Of a stretch of DNA of 64,000 nt, positions 52,499 to 62,500 are shown piece after piece. The first letter of the stretch is position 1; the number at the start of each line of letters is the position of its first letter. The position numbers were made by a program, and so were the translations under genes. Source of the stretch: Betaproteobacteria bacterium SCN1 (GTDB lineage: Bacteria > Pseudomonadota > Gammaproteobacteria > Burkholderiales > Thiobacillaceae); assembly GCA_008923315.1 (NCBI GenBank), contig WBSF01000007.1, forward strand, positions 186,001 through 250,000. The letters are read 5' to 3'. The notes below the pieces were generated by a model. The model searched no databases, was not told the DNA's origin, and saw only the letters and a program-made list of their open reading frames with translations.

Positions 52499-54723
52499 CT
52501 TCAGCGCTTGCACCCGTAGCGCTCTTTACCTACAAGCGCCCGGATCATACCAAGGCCACGCTCGAAGCACTTGCCCGCAACACGGCGGCAGCACAGACGA
52601 ATCTTTTCGTCTTCAGCGACGGGCCGAAAGATGCGAACGACAGTGCAGCCGTAGCCGCCGTACGTGGGCTCGTACGTTCCGTGACCGGGTTCGCGGCAGT
52701 CACGCTGATCGAGCGGCCATCCAACATGGGGCTCGCGCGCTCCGTGATTACGGGTGTCAGCGAACTCCTGGAAAAGAACGACCGCGTCATCGTGCTGGAA
52801 GACGATTTGGTGACTTCGCAAAATTTCCTCGCGTACATGAACGATGCGCTGGATCACTATCGAGATGACCCTGCCGCATTCTCGGTCACCGGACATACAT
52901 TCCCGGAGCCATACCTGCATACCCCCAAGGATTACCCCTTCGATACTTACGCGAGCTTCCGGTGTTCGTCCTGGTCCTGGGGCACGTGGCGGGACCGCTG
53001 GCAAAAAATCGACTGGGAAATGGACTACTTCATGGCTTTCTGCCAGGACGCTGCGGCGCAGAATGCCTTCAATCGCGGCGGTCATGACATGAGTGCCATG
53101 CTGCGTTTACAGCACGAAGGGAAAATCGACTCCTGGGCCATTCGCTTCTGCTACGCGCATCATGCAAACGACATGCGGTGTATGTACCCGACAAGGACGC
53201 TGGTCAGGAATATAGGTTTGGATAACTCGGGAACACACAGCAAACCCGAGCCCCGCTTTCATCACGCGAGGTTGGACGAAACGTGGCGGCCGATGCGCTT
53301 CTGCCCTGCAGAACATATGGACCAGCGCATCACGCAAAGCTTTCGCTCGGTGTTCGACCCGCCGGAACCGACTCGAGTCCAGTTGTTCAACCGCAAAATA
53401 AGAAGCCTGATTCGTCTCGTCCGACATTACGGCTACGCACTTTTGCAGCGCATTAAACGTGCCCTGTTCCCACTGGCCGAGAACGTCGACATTCTTGTCG
53501 TAAACAGTTTTCAGAGAAACGGGGGGGCTGCACGCGCGGCTTGGCGTATTTACCTCGGCATTCGTAGCGTGTATCCACAGGCAAAATATCTGACGTTAAT
53601 CAAGGACGACTTGCGTGCCGATGTCGTCGGGCGCTACCAATGGTCGTTCAAAGGCCTGCTTGCCATGCGGCTCGCCTCACTGGACCGCCTTCCGATGGCA
53701 CGCTACCCCCATCGGCAACCCGTCACATTCACGCCTGCCGCTTGGGCCAATGCATTACGCGTACCACTATCCCGTTTCAAACCACGACTGGTTCATCTGC
53801 ATTGGCTAGCATCAAGTTTGCTACGCATTGAGGAGTTGGGACGTCTGCGGGTACCCATAGTATGGACACTGCACGACACTTGGGCTTTCACCGGTGGGTG
53901 CCACTACACAGGAAACTGCGATGGCTTTCGGGCTCAGTGCGGCAGTTGTCCGCAACTAGGCAGTATCCAAGATACGGATTTATCGCACGCGATCTGGCAC
54001 CGCAAGCGCAATGCCTATGCGCAAATGGATCTTACCGTTGTTGCCCCCAGCCACTGGTTGGCTGACGTGGCACGGCAAAGCGGTTTATTTGCTGGACGAC
54101 GCATAGAAGTCATCCCCAATGGGCTGGACACCGATGTATTCCAACCATTGGACAAAGGGGCCGCCAAATCCTTTCTCGGCATCGATTTGACTCATCCTGT
54201 ACTTTTGTTCGGCGCACAGTGGCTTACTGACCGACGCAAAGGCGGTGATCTGCTTGCAGCTGCGCTCGCACAACTTGATTTTCCGTGCACGTTACTGACT
54301 TTTGGTGAGGGCGTATTTACGCTCGATACACATCCTAATATCACGGTGCGCGCCTTGGGGACCCTGCACGACGACATCAGTCTTGCCGCGATGTATTCCG
54401 CCGCTGATTTATTCATCTGTCCCTCACGCGAAGACAACCTACCGAACACTGTAGCTGAGGCACTGGCCTGCGGAACACCCTGTGCAGCATTCGATATCAA
54501 CGGCCTACCCGACATGATCGAACACAAGAAAACCGGCTGGCTGGCCAAACCATTTGATATTGGCGATCTGGCAAAAGGCATTCGGTGGCTGGCTCAGCAC
54601 CCCAACCCTAAACAATTGCAGCAAGCCGCACGTGACAAAGCCACCGCAGAGTTCAGTATGTCGGTAATGACCCAGCGTTATGATCGGCTTTACTCGGAGC
54701 TACTCAAGGCTCAGCGAAATTGA
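52495..54723 (+). CDS. Two-domain glycosyltransferase (GT-A plus GT4)
   Basis: This 742-residue protein joins two transferases. Residues 1-300 are a GT-A domain like glycosyltransferase family 2/GNT-I: APVALFTYKRPDHTKATLEA and the metal-binding VIVLEDDLVTSQNFLAYMND. Residues about 325-742 are GT-B/GT4: ILVVNSFQRNGGAARAAWRI, PIVWTLHDTWAFTGGCHYTG with a small Cys-containing insert, VIPNGLDTDVFQPL and SREDNLPNTVAEALACGTPC (EX7E-type). Such fusions add two sugars of one repeat unit in sequence. The gene overlaps its neighbours on both sides. Confidence 0.9.
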   Translation: MTSALAPVALFTYKRPDHTKATLEALARNTAAAQTNLFVFSDGPKDANDSAAVAAVRGLVRSVTGFAAVTLIERPSNMGLARSVITGVSELLEKNDRVIVLEDDLVTSQNFLAYMNDALDHYRDDPAAFSVTGHTFPEPYLHTPKDYPFDTYASFRCSSWSWGTWRDRWQKIDWEMDYFMAFCQDAAAQNAFNRGGHDMSAMLRLQHEGKIDSWAIRFCYAHHANDMRCMYPTRTLVRNIGLDNSGTHSKPEPRFHHARLDETWRPMRFCPAEHMDQRITQSFRSVFDPPEPTRVQLFNRKIRSLIRLVRHYGYALLQRIKRALFPLAENVDILVVNSFQRNGGAARAAWRIYLGIRSVYPQAKYLTLIKDDLRADVVGRYQWSFKGLLAMRLASLDRLPMARYPHRQPVTFTPAAWANALRVPLSRFKPRLVHLHWLASSLLRIEELGRLRVPIVWTLHDTWAFTGGCHYTGNCDGFRAQCGSCPQLGSIQDTDLSHAIWHRKRNAYAQMDLTVVAPSHWLADVARQSGLFAGRRIEVIPNGLDTDVFQPLDKGAAKSFLGIDLTHPVLLFGAQWLTDRRKGGDLLAAALAQLDFPCTLLTFGEGVFTLDTHPNITVRALGTLHDDISLAAMYSAADLFICPSREDNLPNTVAEALACGTPCAAFDINGLPDMIEHKKTGWLAKPFDIGDLAKGIRWLAQHPNPKQLQQAARDKATAEFSMSVMTQRYDRLYSELLKAQRN

Positions 54724-55652
54724 AAGCCCGGCTATCCGCTTGGGGTGTCGGGATTAAATTACGACAGGCTCTGGGTATCCGTCTGGGTCGTTTCCATCAG
54801 TACGCCCCTCGCCCGTGTTCGATTGCCGGGGCCCCGGCAGTAATGCCTTGCGAGGACTCACCCTGCATATCTTTGGTTACCCCTTCATTCAATCAAGAAC
54901 GTTTTGTCCACGATACGATTAAAAGCGTAATCCAGCAAAACTATCCCCATTTAACTTACGTCGTCCAGGATGCCTGTTCTACGGACGGGACAGCCCAGGC
55001 TCTTCTTGCTTACAGAAACCCGGCAATCGATATTCGGATCGAACCTGATAACGGTCAGGCCGATGCTCTTAACCGCGGATTTGCACATACGGCCGGTGAG
55101 ATCATGGGTTATCTGAATTCGGACGATCTCTTGATGCCCGGCGCACTAAACACTGTAGGACGCTTTTTCCGTGAAAACCCATCGGTTGACGTAGTCTACG
55201 GGAACAGACTGATTATCAACGAGGATGGCCTAGAAATAGGTCGTTGGATATTACCCGGACACAATCCACGAGTTCTCCGATTTGTGGATTACGTTCCGCA
55301 GGAATCGATGTTCTGGCGTCGACGGATATGGGAACGAGCGGGGGGACAGTTCGATCCCGAGCTCCATTTCGCGTTGGATTGGGATCTGATATTGCGTTTT
55401 CTCGATGCGGGTGCGGTGTTCCAACACCTCCCAAATCTTTTTGGCATTTTTCGTGTGCACGGAAAACAGAAATCTCAAACAGATTACGTCGTACGTGGTG
55501 CATCTGAAATGGCCAAGCTCAGATCACGCCATCTAGGAACCGATACGTGCCGCCTAAGACAGGCTACGCTCCACTGGCAGTATCTTTCGGCCCATCGCCA
55601 GGCCGATAAGGCATTCTGCGCGTTGATGTCCAAGATCTCTCCGCCCGCATGA
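54720..55652 (+). CDS. Glycosyltransferase family 2 protein
   Basis: This 310-residue GT-A glycosyltransferase has ISLVTPSFNQERFVHDTIKS as the nucleotide-binding start (about residue 50), QDACSTDGTAQALLAY and LNSDDLLMPGALN as the DxD-like SDD motif. About 45 extra residues precede the domain and may be a membrane-proximal helix. The TTG start at 54720 overlaps the preceding TGA (TTGA). The next GT2 gene overlaps its stop and is similar. Confidence 0.88.
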   Translation: MKARLSAWGVGIKLRQALGIRLGRFHQYAPRPCSIAGAPAVMPCEDSPCISLVTPSFNQERFVHDTIKSVIQQNYPHLTYVVQDACSTDGTAQALLAYRNPAIDIRIEPDNGQADALNRGFAHTAGEIMGYLNSDDLLMPGALNTVGRFFRENPSVDVVYGNRLIINEDGLEIGRWILPGHNPRVLRFVDYVPQESMFWRRRIWERAGGQFDPELHFALDWDLILRFLDAGAVFQHLPNLFGIFRVHGKQKSQTDYVVRGASEMAKLRSRHLGTDTCRLRQATLHWQYLSAHRQADKAFCALMSKISPPA

Positions 55653-56392
55653 CGGCTCCACTTGTAACCATCGCTGTCCCTTCGTTTAACCAAGGGAGTT
55701 TTTTGAACGACGCACTGGCCTCGATCTTTTCACAAGACGTGCCTGTTGAGGTTTTCGTTCTCGATGGCGGCTCATCGGACAACTCGGTTGAAGTCATTCG
55801 CACATGGGCGCATCAACTGGCAGGATGGCGTAGCCATCCCGATGCCGGCCAGGCCGCATCCATCAATGAGGGGATTGCGCAAGGCAAAGCGCCTTTCGTG
55901 TGCTGGCTGAACAGTGACGACTATTTTTTACCCGAAGGACTAGCGAAACTGCTCACCGAACTGCAGGCTCATCCAGAAGTACCTGCGGTATATGGCCGGG
56001 CCTGGAATCTTGTGCAGGCATCGGGCAAACAATACCCGGTATGGGTAGAGCCCTTCAATGAACGCAGGTTGGCTTTGCGCTGCATCATCTCCCAGCCGGC
56101 GACTCTGATCCGCCGTTCAGCCTGGGAGACTGTCGGAGGCCTGGATCCTGCATTGCACATGGCCATGGATTTCGATCTATGGTGGCGTCTGTACCGACAC
56201 CTAGGGCCTCTGCGGTTTCTTGACGATTTCGTGGCAATCAATCGAGAACATGCCGACACCAAGACCAAAACCCAACGCCGCAGGCATTATCGGGAAGCCA
56301 TGAAAGTCGTCCGCCAGCACTATGGTCGAATTCCACTGAAATGGTGGTTGGCACAGCCTTACGCCGTTTGGTACAAATCCATCGCAGGTTAG
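55649..56392 (+). CDS. Glycosyltransferase family 2 protein
   Basis: This 247-residue compact GT2 enzyme starts VTIAVPSFNQGSFLNDALAS, with VFVLDGGSSDNSVEVIRTWA and VCWLNSDDYFLPEGL as the metal-binding SDD motif. HMAMDFDLWWRLYRHLGPLR follows as the acceptor-side helix seen in rhamnosyl-type GT2 enzymes. It is probably a paralogue of the gene before it, with which it overlaps by four bases (ATGA). The following GT4 gene begins 11 bases after its stop. Confidence 0.88.
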   Translation: MTAPLVTIAVPSFNQGSFLNDALASIFSQDVPVEVFVLDGGSSDNSVEVIRTWAHQLAGWRSHPDAGQAASINEGIAQGKAPFVCWLNSDDYFLPEGLAKLLTELQAHPEVPAVYGRAWNLVQASGKQYPVWVEPFNERRLALRCIISQPATLIRRSAWETVGGLDPALHMAMDFDLWWRLYRHLGPLRFLDDFVAINREHADTKTKTQRRRHYREAMKVVRQHYGRIPLKWWLAQPYAVWYKSIAG

Positions 56393-56403
56393 CTTACGAA
56401 CGT

Positions 56404-57519
56404 ATGCGGGTTCTACATTTTTATAAAACCTCTTTTCCCGACACGATGGGAGGCACCGAGCAGGTAATCAATCAGATCGCCCGTGGAGCCAGCCGGCTTG
56501 CCGTCGAAACCGATGTGCTCTCCCTGACAACCGACCCCTTTTCCCAGACCGTCGACATTGACGGTTATCTTGCACACCGGGCTCGGCTCGACATCCAGGT
56601 TGCCTCAACAGCCTTCTCGATCTCGGCTTTCTCGCGTTTCTCGCAGCTGGCCAAAAAAGCCGATGTCATTCATTACCACTTTCCATGGCCCTTCATGGAC
56701 CTCGTACATTTCGCAACCCGCATCAATAAACCCACGGTGGTAACTTATCACTCAGACATCATCCGCCAGAAACATCTACTTAAACTCTACAGACCCTTGA
56801 TGCGCAGGTTCCTCGGCAGCGTGGATCGCATCGTCGCAACCTCACCGAACTATCTGGCAACAAGTGATGTACTGAAGGACTACATCGACAAGGTTCAGGT
56901 GATTCCGATCGGTCTGGACAAGACTGCCTATCCTCGACCCGAAGCTTGTCGTCAGCGGCTCTGGGAGGATCGACTCGGCCCCAAGTTTTTTCTTTTCGTG
57001 GGCGTGATTCGCTACTACAAAGGGCTGCATATTCTGCTCGAGGCGGCCAAGGGGACCGATTATCCGGTCGCTATCGTAGGCGCCGGACCGATCGAGGCTG
57101 AATTGAAAGCGCAGGCCTCGCAGCTCGGCGTGCGCAATGTTCATTTTCTTGGGCATTTGCCGGATGAAGACAAAGTTGCGTTGTTGAGTCAGTGTCTTGG
57201 TGTCGTATTCCCTTCACACCTGCGTTCCGAGGCATTTGGCGTTTCGCTACTGGAAGGTGCCATGTACGGCAAGCCCATGATTTCCAGTGAAATCGGGACA
57301 GGTACCACTTTCGTCAATATCAAGGATGAAACCGGCCTCGTCGTCCCGCCCGGTGATCCTGTCGCTCTGCGCCATGCAATGCGCTATCTTTGGGAACATC
57401 CGGTGGAAGCTGCCGCAATGGGTGAACAGGCCGAGAAACGCTACCTCCAATACTTTACGGCAGACCGAATGGTCGATGCCTATATCGACTTGTATCGGGA
57501 ATTGGCGCACATGCAATGA
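56404..57519 (+). CDS. Glycosyltransferase family 4 protein
   Basis: This 371-residue GT-B enzyme has MRVLHFYKTSFPDTMGGTEQ in the N-terminal loop, IVATSPNYLATSDVL and FLFVGVIRYYKGLHILLEAA in the middle, and FPSHLRSEAFGVSLLEGAMY (EX7E) binding the nucleotide sugar. The ATG at 56404 gives the family N-terminus; a frame open from 56341 overlaps the preceding gene. It is the last intact gene of the cluster, and its stop overlaps a remnant start (ATGA). Confidence 0.9.
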   Translation: MRVLHFYKTSFPDTMGGTEQVINQIARGASRLAVETDVLSLTTDPFSQTVDIDGYLAHRARLDIQVASTAFSISAFSRFSQLAKKADVIHYHFPWPFMDLVHFATRINKPTVVTYHSDIIRQKHLLKLYRPLMRRFLGSVDRIVATSPNYLATSDVLKDYIDKVQVIPIGLDKTAYPRPEACRQRLWEDRLGPKFFLFVGVIRYYKGLHILLEAAKGTDYPVAIVGAGPIEAELKAQASQLGVRNVHFLGHLPDEDKVALLSQCLGVVFPSHLRSEAFGVSLLEGAMYGKPMISSEIGTGTTFVNIKDETGLVVPPGDPVALRHAMRYLWEHPVEAAAMGEQAEKRYLQYFTADRMVDAYIDLYRELAHMQ

Positions 57520-57602
57520 AGATCGTGCAGACGAACTTCTGCCGGGCCTCCGGCTCTCACATGCACAGTCATCGGCCAATTGCAGAACCTATCCCGACTT
57601 GA
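57516..57602 (+). pseudogene. Truncated 28-codon remnant of a cluster gene
   Basis: An ATG overlapping the preceding TGA (ATGA) opens MKIVQTNFCRASGSHMHSHR and stops after 28 codons. MKIVQTNF with nearby Gly/Ser/His is how GT4 glycosyltransferase genes in such clusters often begin. The coupling matches the rest of the operon, so this looks like the 5' end of a further glycosyltransferase whose body was lost. The downstream 170 bases (57603-57776) hold no gene I can recognise. Confidence 0.5.
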
Positions 57603-57776
57603 ATTTCAAAAGCGGGAATTACGACGTAGCGCATACCATCCATATCCACAGTCGGCGGCGCCAGGAATCCTGCCGATCTGCACGCTTCTGCCCTGATTCA
57701 TTCAAGCTCCGGAATATTTCCCCTTGCAAAGAGCCATTCAGTTCACATAGTAAGCAACACTTATATATGGATTACC

Positions 57777-58207
57777 GTGATGACTGCCCGCCAGGAAAGC
57801 CTCGGCTCCCTTCTCGCCAATGTGTCCCACCTGATGCGCCGTACCTTCAGCACACGACACGAGGACGGTGCGCTAACGGTGGCACAGGCGCGGGCGCTGT
57901 TCTACGTACGGGCAACGAAGGCCTGCACCAGATCGATCTGGCGGAATTGCTTGAAGTCAAACCCATCACCCTGGCGCGACTGCTCGACCAGCTAGCGAAA
58001 GCCGGACTGGTGGCGCGCCGCGCCGACCCGGGAGACCGCCGGGCCTACCGGATATTCCTCACGCCGGCGACCGCACCGCATCTGGAGTCGGTCGAGGCGG
58101 TGGCCGCATCGGTGCGTGCCGATGCATTGCGCAGCCTGAACAGACAGGAAATCACGGCGCTGTTCTCAGCGCTGCGGACCATCCGCGACAACCTGGCATC
58201 CCACTGA
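57777..58207 (+). pseudogene. MarR-family regulator, frameshifted
   Basis: The N-terminal part reads SLGSLLANVSHLMRRTFSTR and LTVAQARALFYV in one frame, and the C-terminal winged-helix part GNEGLHQIDLAELLEVKPIT, LARLLDQLAKAGLVARR and DRRAYRIFLTP in the frame one base away. The break is near 57905, where one base is missing relative to a normal MarR (ALFYVA-RNEGL pattern). A full MarR would be about 143 residues. It would have repressed the efflux genes that follow. Confidence 0.85.
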
Positions 58208-58229
58208 CATCGCGCGAGCCAGCCCTCAC

Positions 58230-58783
58230 ATGAATCCGACTGCCAACGATTCCCCTGCCGTATCCAATCCGGCGCGGTGCCGCCAGCTGCGCGTGCTGCT
58301 GCTCGGCGTGGAGCCGGTCGTGGCGGCGCTCGTCGCGGGCGGCCTCTATCTGACGGGGGGACGCTACGTGGAAACCGACAACGTCTACGTGAAAGCGGAG
58401 AAAGTGCCGGTGGGCATGGACGTGGGCGACAGCGTCAACCAGGTGATGGTGGTGGAAAACCAGGCGGTGGCGGCAGGTCAGCCGCTGTTCCGTCTCGATT
58501 CCGCGTCCTTCGAAGTGGCGGTGGCCAGCGCGGAGGCGAAAGCTGGCGCAGGCACGCACCGACCTGGGCGCGCTGCAGGCGAGCTACCGCGAGAAAGAGG
58601 CTGAAATCGCACTGGCGCGCACGCGCTACGCCTTCGCGCGCAAGGAACAGCAGCGCCAGGCCAATCTGGTGGTGAAGCAGCTCGTGTCCGCCGCCCGCTA
58701 CGACGACGCGCAGCAGGTGGGCGCCCTGAAGCAGGATCTCGACCGCATTGCAGAGTCGCTGGGCGGCGGACCGAACGTACCGC
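58230..58783 (+). pseudogene. EmrA/HlyD-type membrane-fusion protein, frameshifted and 3'-truncated
   Basis: The start MNPTANDSPAVSNPARCRQL, one transmembrane helix and RYVETDNVYVKAEKVPVGMD (the HlyD biotinyl-lipoyl lobe) read in one frame. Near 58542 an extra base shifts the frame; the next frame continues LAQARTDLGALQASYREKEA, with the coiled-coil hairpin up to QDLDRIAESLGGGPNVP. There the sequence switches to the middle of an EmrB gene. The remaining two thirds of the adaptor are missing. Confidence 0.85.
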
Positions 58784-59319
58784 TGGCGCTGCGCGGCATC
58801 GGCACCATGATCGCGATGCTCACGGTGGGCCGGCTGTCCGGCAAGGCGGATCCGCGCCACCTGATCCAGCTCGGCCTGATCCTCACCAGCCTGTCGCTGT
58901 GGGAGATAACGCGCTTCACCACCGACACCTCGGGCGCCAACTTCGTGCGCACCGGCATCACGCAGGGCCTGGGGCTGGGTTCATCTTCGTGCCGCTGTCG
59001 ACGCTGACCTTTTCCACGCTGGCGCCGCGCTACCGCAACGAGGGCACGGCCCTGTTCGGCCTGATACGCAATCTCGGCAGCAGTATCGGCATTTCGGTGG
59101 TCATCACCTATCCGGCCCAGCGTACCCAGATCAACCACGCCGCCTTCGCCGGCTATCTCACGCCCTTCAGCCTGCCGTTGCAGCAAGCCGCCGCTCGCCT
59201 TTCTGCAGGATTTCCGCCTGATGATATGTGTCACGCCGGGTCCCATTCCCCTGCTTCTGCTGCTGCGCCCGCCCGCCCGCAACCGGGCGGCATCTGAAAC
59301 GCCCGCAGGGCCGGATTGA
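58784..59319 (+). pseudogene. EmrB/DHA2 MFS transporter, 5'-deleted and frameshifted
   Basis: The sequence continues in the emrA frame as LALRGIGTMIAMLTVGRLSG and GANFVRTGITQGLGLG, which are helices of the C-terminal half of an EmrB transporter. A frameshift near 58978 moves on to FIFVPLSTLTFSTLAPRYRN and LFGLIRNLGSSIGISVV, and a further break near 59196 leads to FRLMICVTPGPIPLLLLLRP and the stop at 59317. About the first 350 residues of the transporter are missing. It cannot encode a working pump. Confidence 0.85.
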
Positions 59320-59507
59320 TCGGGGGCGGCACGGTTCGCTCGCCGACGAAACCCTTGCCCGAACAAGGCCTTGCCCGCAGGATGCATTGCCGCTCAAGCG
59401 GCACGGGATTAGAATATCGCGCTTTTCGCTTGAATTTTGCTTGTCCTGCGGGACACTTTGGCGGCTTGCCCGTGGGCAGGCCGCGCTTTTCTGGGCATAC
59501 GGGAACG

Positions 59508-62500
59508 ATGGAACGACAACGCTGGCTCGACGGAACGCTTTATTCGGCCGACTTTGAACAGGACAGCTGCGGCTTTGGCCTGATCGCGCAGATCGACGAC
59601 CGCCCCAGCCATACGCTGGTGCAGAACGCGATCGGTTCGCTGGCCTGTATGACGCACCGCGGCGCGATCGCGGCGGACGGCCTGTCGGGCGACGGCTGCG
59701 GCCTGCTGTTCAAGAAGCCCGATGCCTTCCTGCGCGCCATGGCGGCCGGCGCCGGCTTCGCGCTGGGCGACCTGTACGCTGCCGGTCTGGTGTTCCTGTC
59801 GCGCGAGACCGGGCCGCAGGCGCACGCCCGCGCCACGCTCAAGGCCGAACTCGAAGGCCAGGGCCTCGTGGTCGCCGGCTTCCGTTTGGTGCCCACCGAC
59901 CCGAAAGTGTGCGGTGCCTCCGCGCTGGAATCGCTGCCGCACATCGAACAGGTATTCGTGAACGCGCCGGCCGGCATGGCGGAAGACGATTTCGAACGCA
60001 AGCTCTATATCGCACGCCGTCACGCCGAAAAGGCACTCGCAGACGATCCGGTGTTCTACCTGCCCACGCTGTCGTGCCGTGTCATCAGCTATAAGGGGCT
60101 GGTGATGCCGGAAAACCTGCCGGTGTTCTACCCGGATCTGAACGACGACCGCTTCGCATCAAGCCTGATCGTGTTCCATCAGCGTTTTTCGACCAACACC
60201 TGGCCGCAGTGGCGGCTGGCGCAGCCGTTCCGCTATCTTGCGCACAACGGCGAGATCAATACGGTACAGGGCAACCGCAACTGGAGCCGCGCCCGCGAGC
60301 AGAAGTTCGCCACGCCGCTGATTCCGGACCTGGACGACGTCCGGCCCATTGTCGGCGCCAACGGTTCCGACTCGATGAGCCTCGACAACATGGTCGAAGG
60401 ACTGGTGATGGGCGGCGCAGGCCTGTTCCGCGCGCTGCGACTGGTGATTCCGGCCGCGTGGCAGAACGTCGAGTCGATGGACCCGGACATGCGCGCCTTC
60501 TACGAGTACAACTCGATGCACATGGAGCCGTGGGACGGCCCGGCGGGCATCGTGCTGACCGACGGGCGCTATGCCGTCTGCACGCTGGACCGCAACGGTC
60601 TGCGCCCTGCGCGCTGGGTGCTGACCAGGGACCGCATCCTTACCATCGCCTCGGAAGTGGGTGTGTGGCAGATCGATCCGGCCAACGTCGAGAAAAAGGG
60701 CCGCGTGAAGCCCGGCCAGATGGTCGCCGCCGACCTGGCGACCGGCCGCCTGCTGATGCCGGAAGACATCGACAACGAGCTGAAAGGCCGCCAGCCCTAT
60801 CGCGACTGGCTGCGCGACAACGCGGTGAAGCTCGCCCTGCCGGCGAACGAAGACGCCGACATGGCGGTGATGGACGCCGCGAGCCTGCTCACCCACCAAA
60901 AACTCTTCAACGTCAGCTTCGAGGAACGCGACCAGATCATCCGCGTACTCGCCGAAAATGGCGCCGAAGCGATCGGCTCGATGGGCGACGACACGCCGAT
61001 GGCGGTACTCTCCCAGAAGGTGCGCTCGCCCTACGACTATCTGCGCCAGCAGTTTGCACAGGTGACCAATCCGCCGATCGATCCGATCCGCGAAGCGATC
61101 GTGATGTCGCTCAATACGGTATTTGGCCCGGAACGCAATCTGTTCGAGGAAACGCCCGCGCACGCACATCGCGTCGAGGTCGACACGCCGCTGCTGTCCA
61201 AGGCCGCCTTCGACGGGCTGCTCGGCCTGAACGACCCCGCCTTCGCGCCGGCCACACTCGACCTTCACTACGATCCTGCCGCGACCTCGCTCGAGGGCGC
61301 GCTGCAGACGCTGACCGCCCGCGCAGTGGACGCAGTGAAAGCCGGCAAGGTCCTGCTCGTGCTGTCCGACCGCAACATCGGCCGCGACCGTCTGCCGATC
61401 CACGCCCTGTTCGCCACCGGCGCGGTGCACCACGCGCTGATCGCCGCCGGCCTGCGCTGCAACGCGAACCTCATCGTCGAAACCGGCACCGTGCGCGACC
61501 CGCATCACTACGCCTGCCTGATCGGCTACGGTGCGACGGCGGTCTATCCCTATCTCGCCTATCAGGTCATCGGCGAATTCGTGAAGACCGGCGAAATCAA
61601 GCCCAGCCTCGACAAGGCACTGGCCAATTTCCGCAAGGGCATGGACAAGGGCATCTACAAGGTGCTGTCCAAGATGGGCATCTCGCTCGTCTCCAGCTAT
61701 CGCGGCGCGCAACTGTTCGAGGCCGTCGGCATGCACGAGGATGTGGTCGACCTGTGCCTGAAGGGCACGGTATCGCGTATTTCGGGCGCCAATTTCGAGG
61801 ACTTCGAATCCGACCAGACGCTGCTGCACAAGTCCGCGTTCAATCCGCTCAAACCGCTGTCGGCCGGCGGCCTGCTCAAATTCATGTTCGGCGAAGAATT
61901 CCACGCCTACAACCCGGACGTGGTGCAGCAGCTGCAGAAGGCGGTCAAGACCGGTGACTACGCCGAATACAGAAAATACGCCGAGCTGGTGAACACCCGC
62001 CCGGTGGCGATGATCCGCGACCTGATGACGCTGAAGGGCGGCACGACTGCCATTCCGCTGGACGAAGTCGAGCCGCTCGAATCCATCCTCAAGCGTTTCG
62101 ACTCCGCCGGCATGTCGCTCGGCGCGCTGTCGCCCGAGGCGCACGAAGCGCTGGCCGAAGGCATGAACCGCATCGGCGGCCGCTCGAACTCCGGCGAAGG
62201 CGGCGAGGACCCGAAGCGCTACGGCACGGTCAAGACCTCCAAGATCAAACAGGTCGCCTCGGGCCGCTTCGGCGTCACCGCGACCTATCTGGTCAATGCC
62301 GAAGTGCTGCAGATCAAGATCGCGCAGGGCGCTAAACCCGGCGAAGGCGGCCAGCTGCCCGGCGACAAGGTGTCGCCGATGATCGCCTCGCTGCGCCACT
62401 GCAAGCCCGGCACGCCGCTGATTTCGCCGCCGCCGCACCATGACATCTATTCGATCGAGGATCTGGCGCAGCTGATCTTCGATCTGAAGCAGGTCAACCC

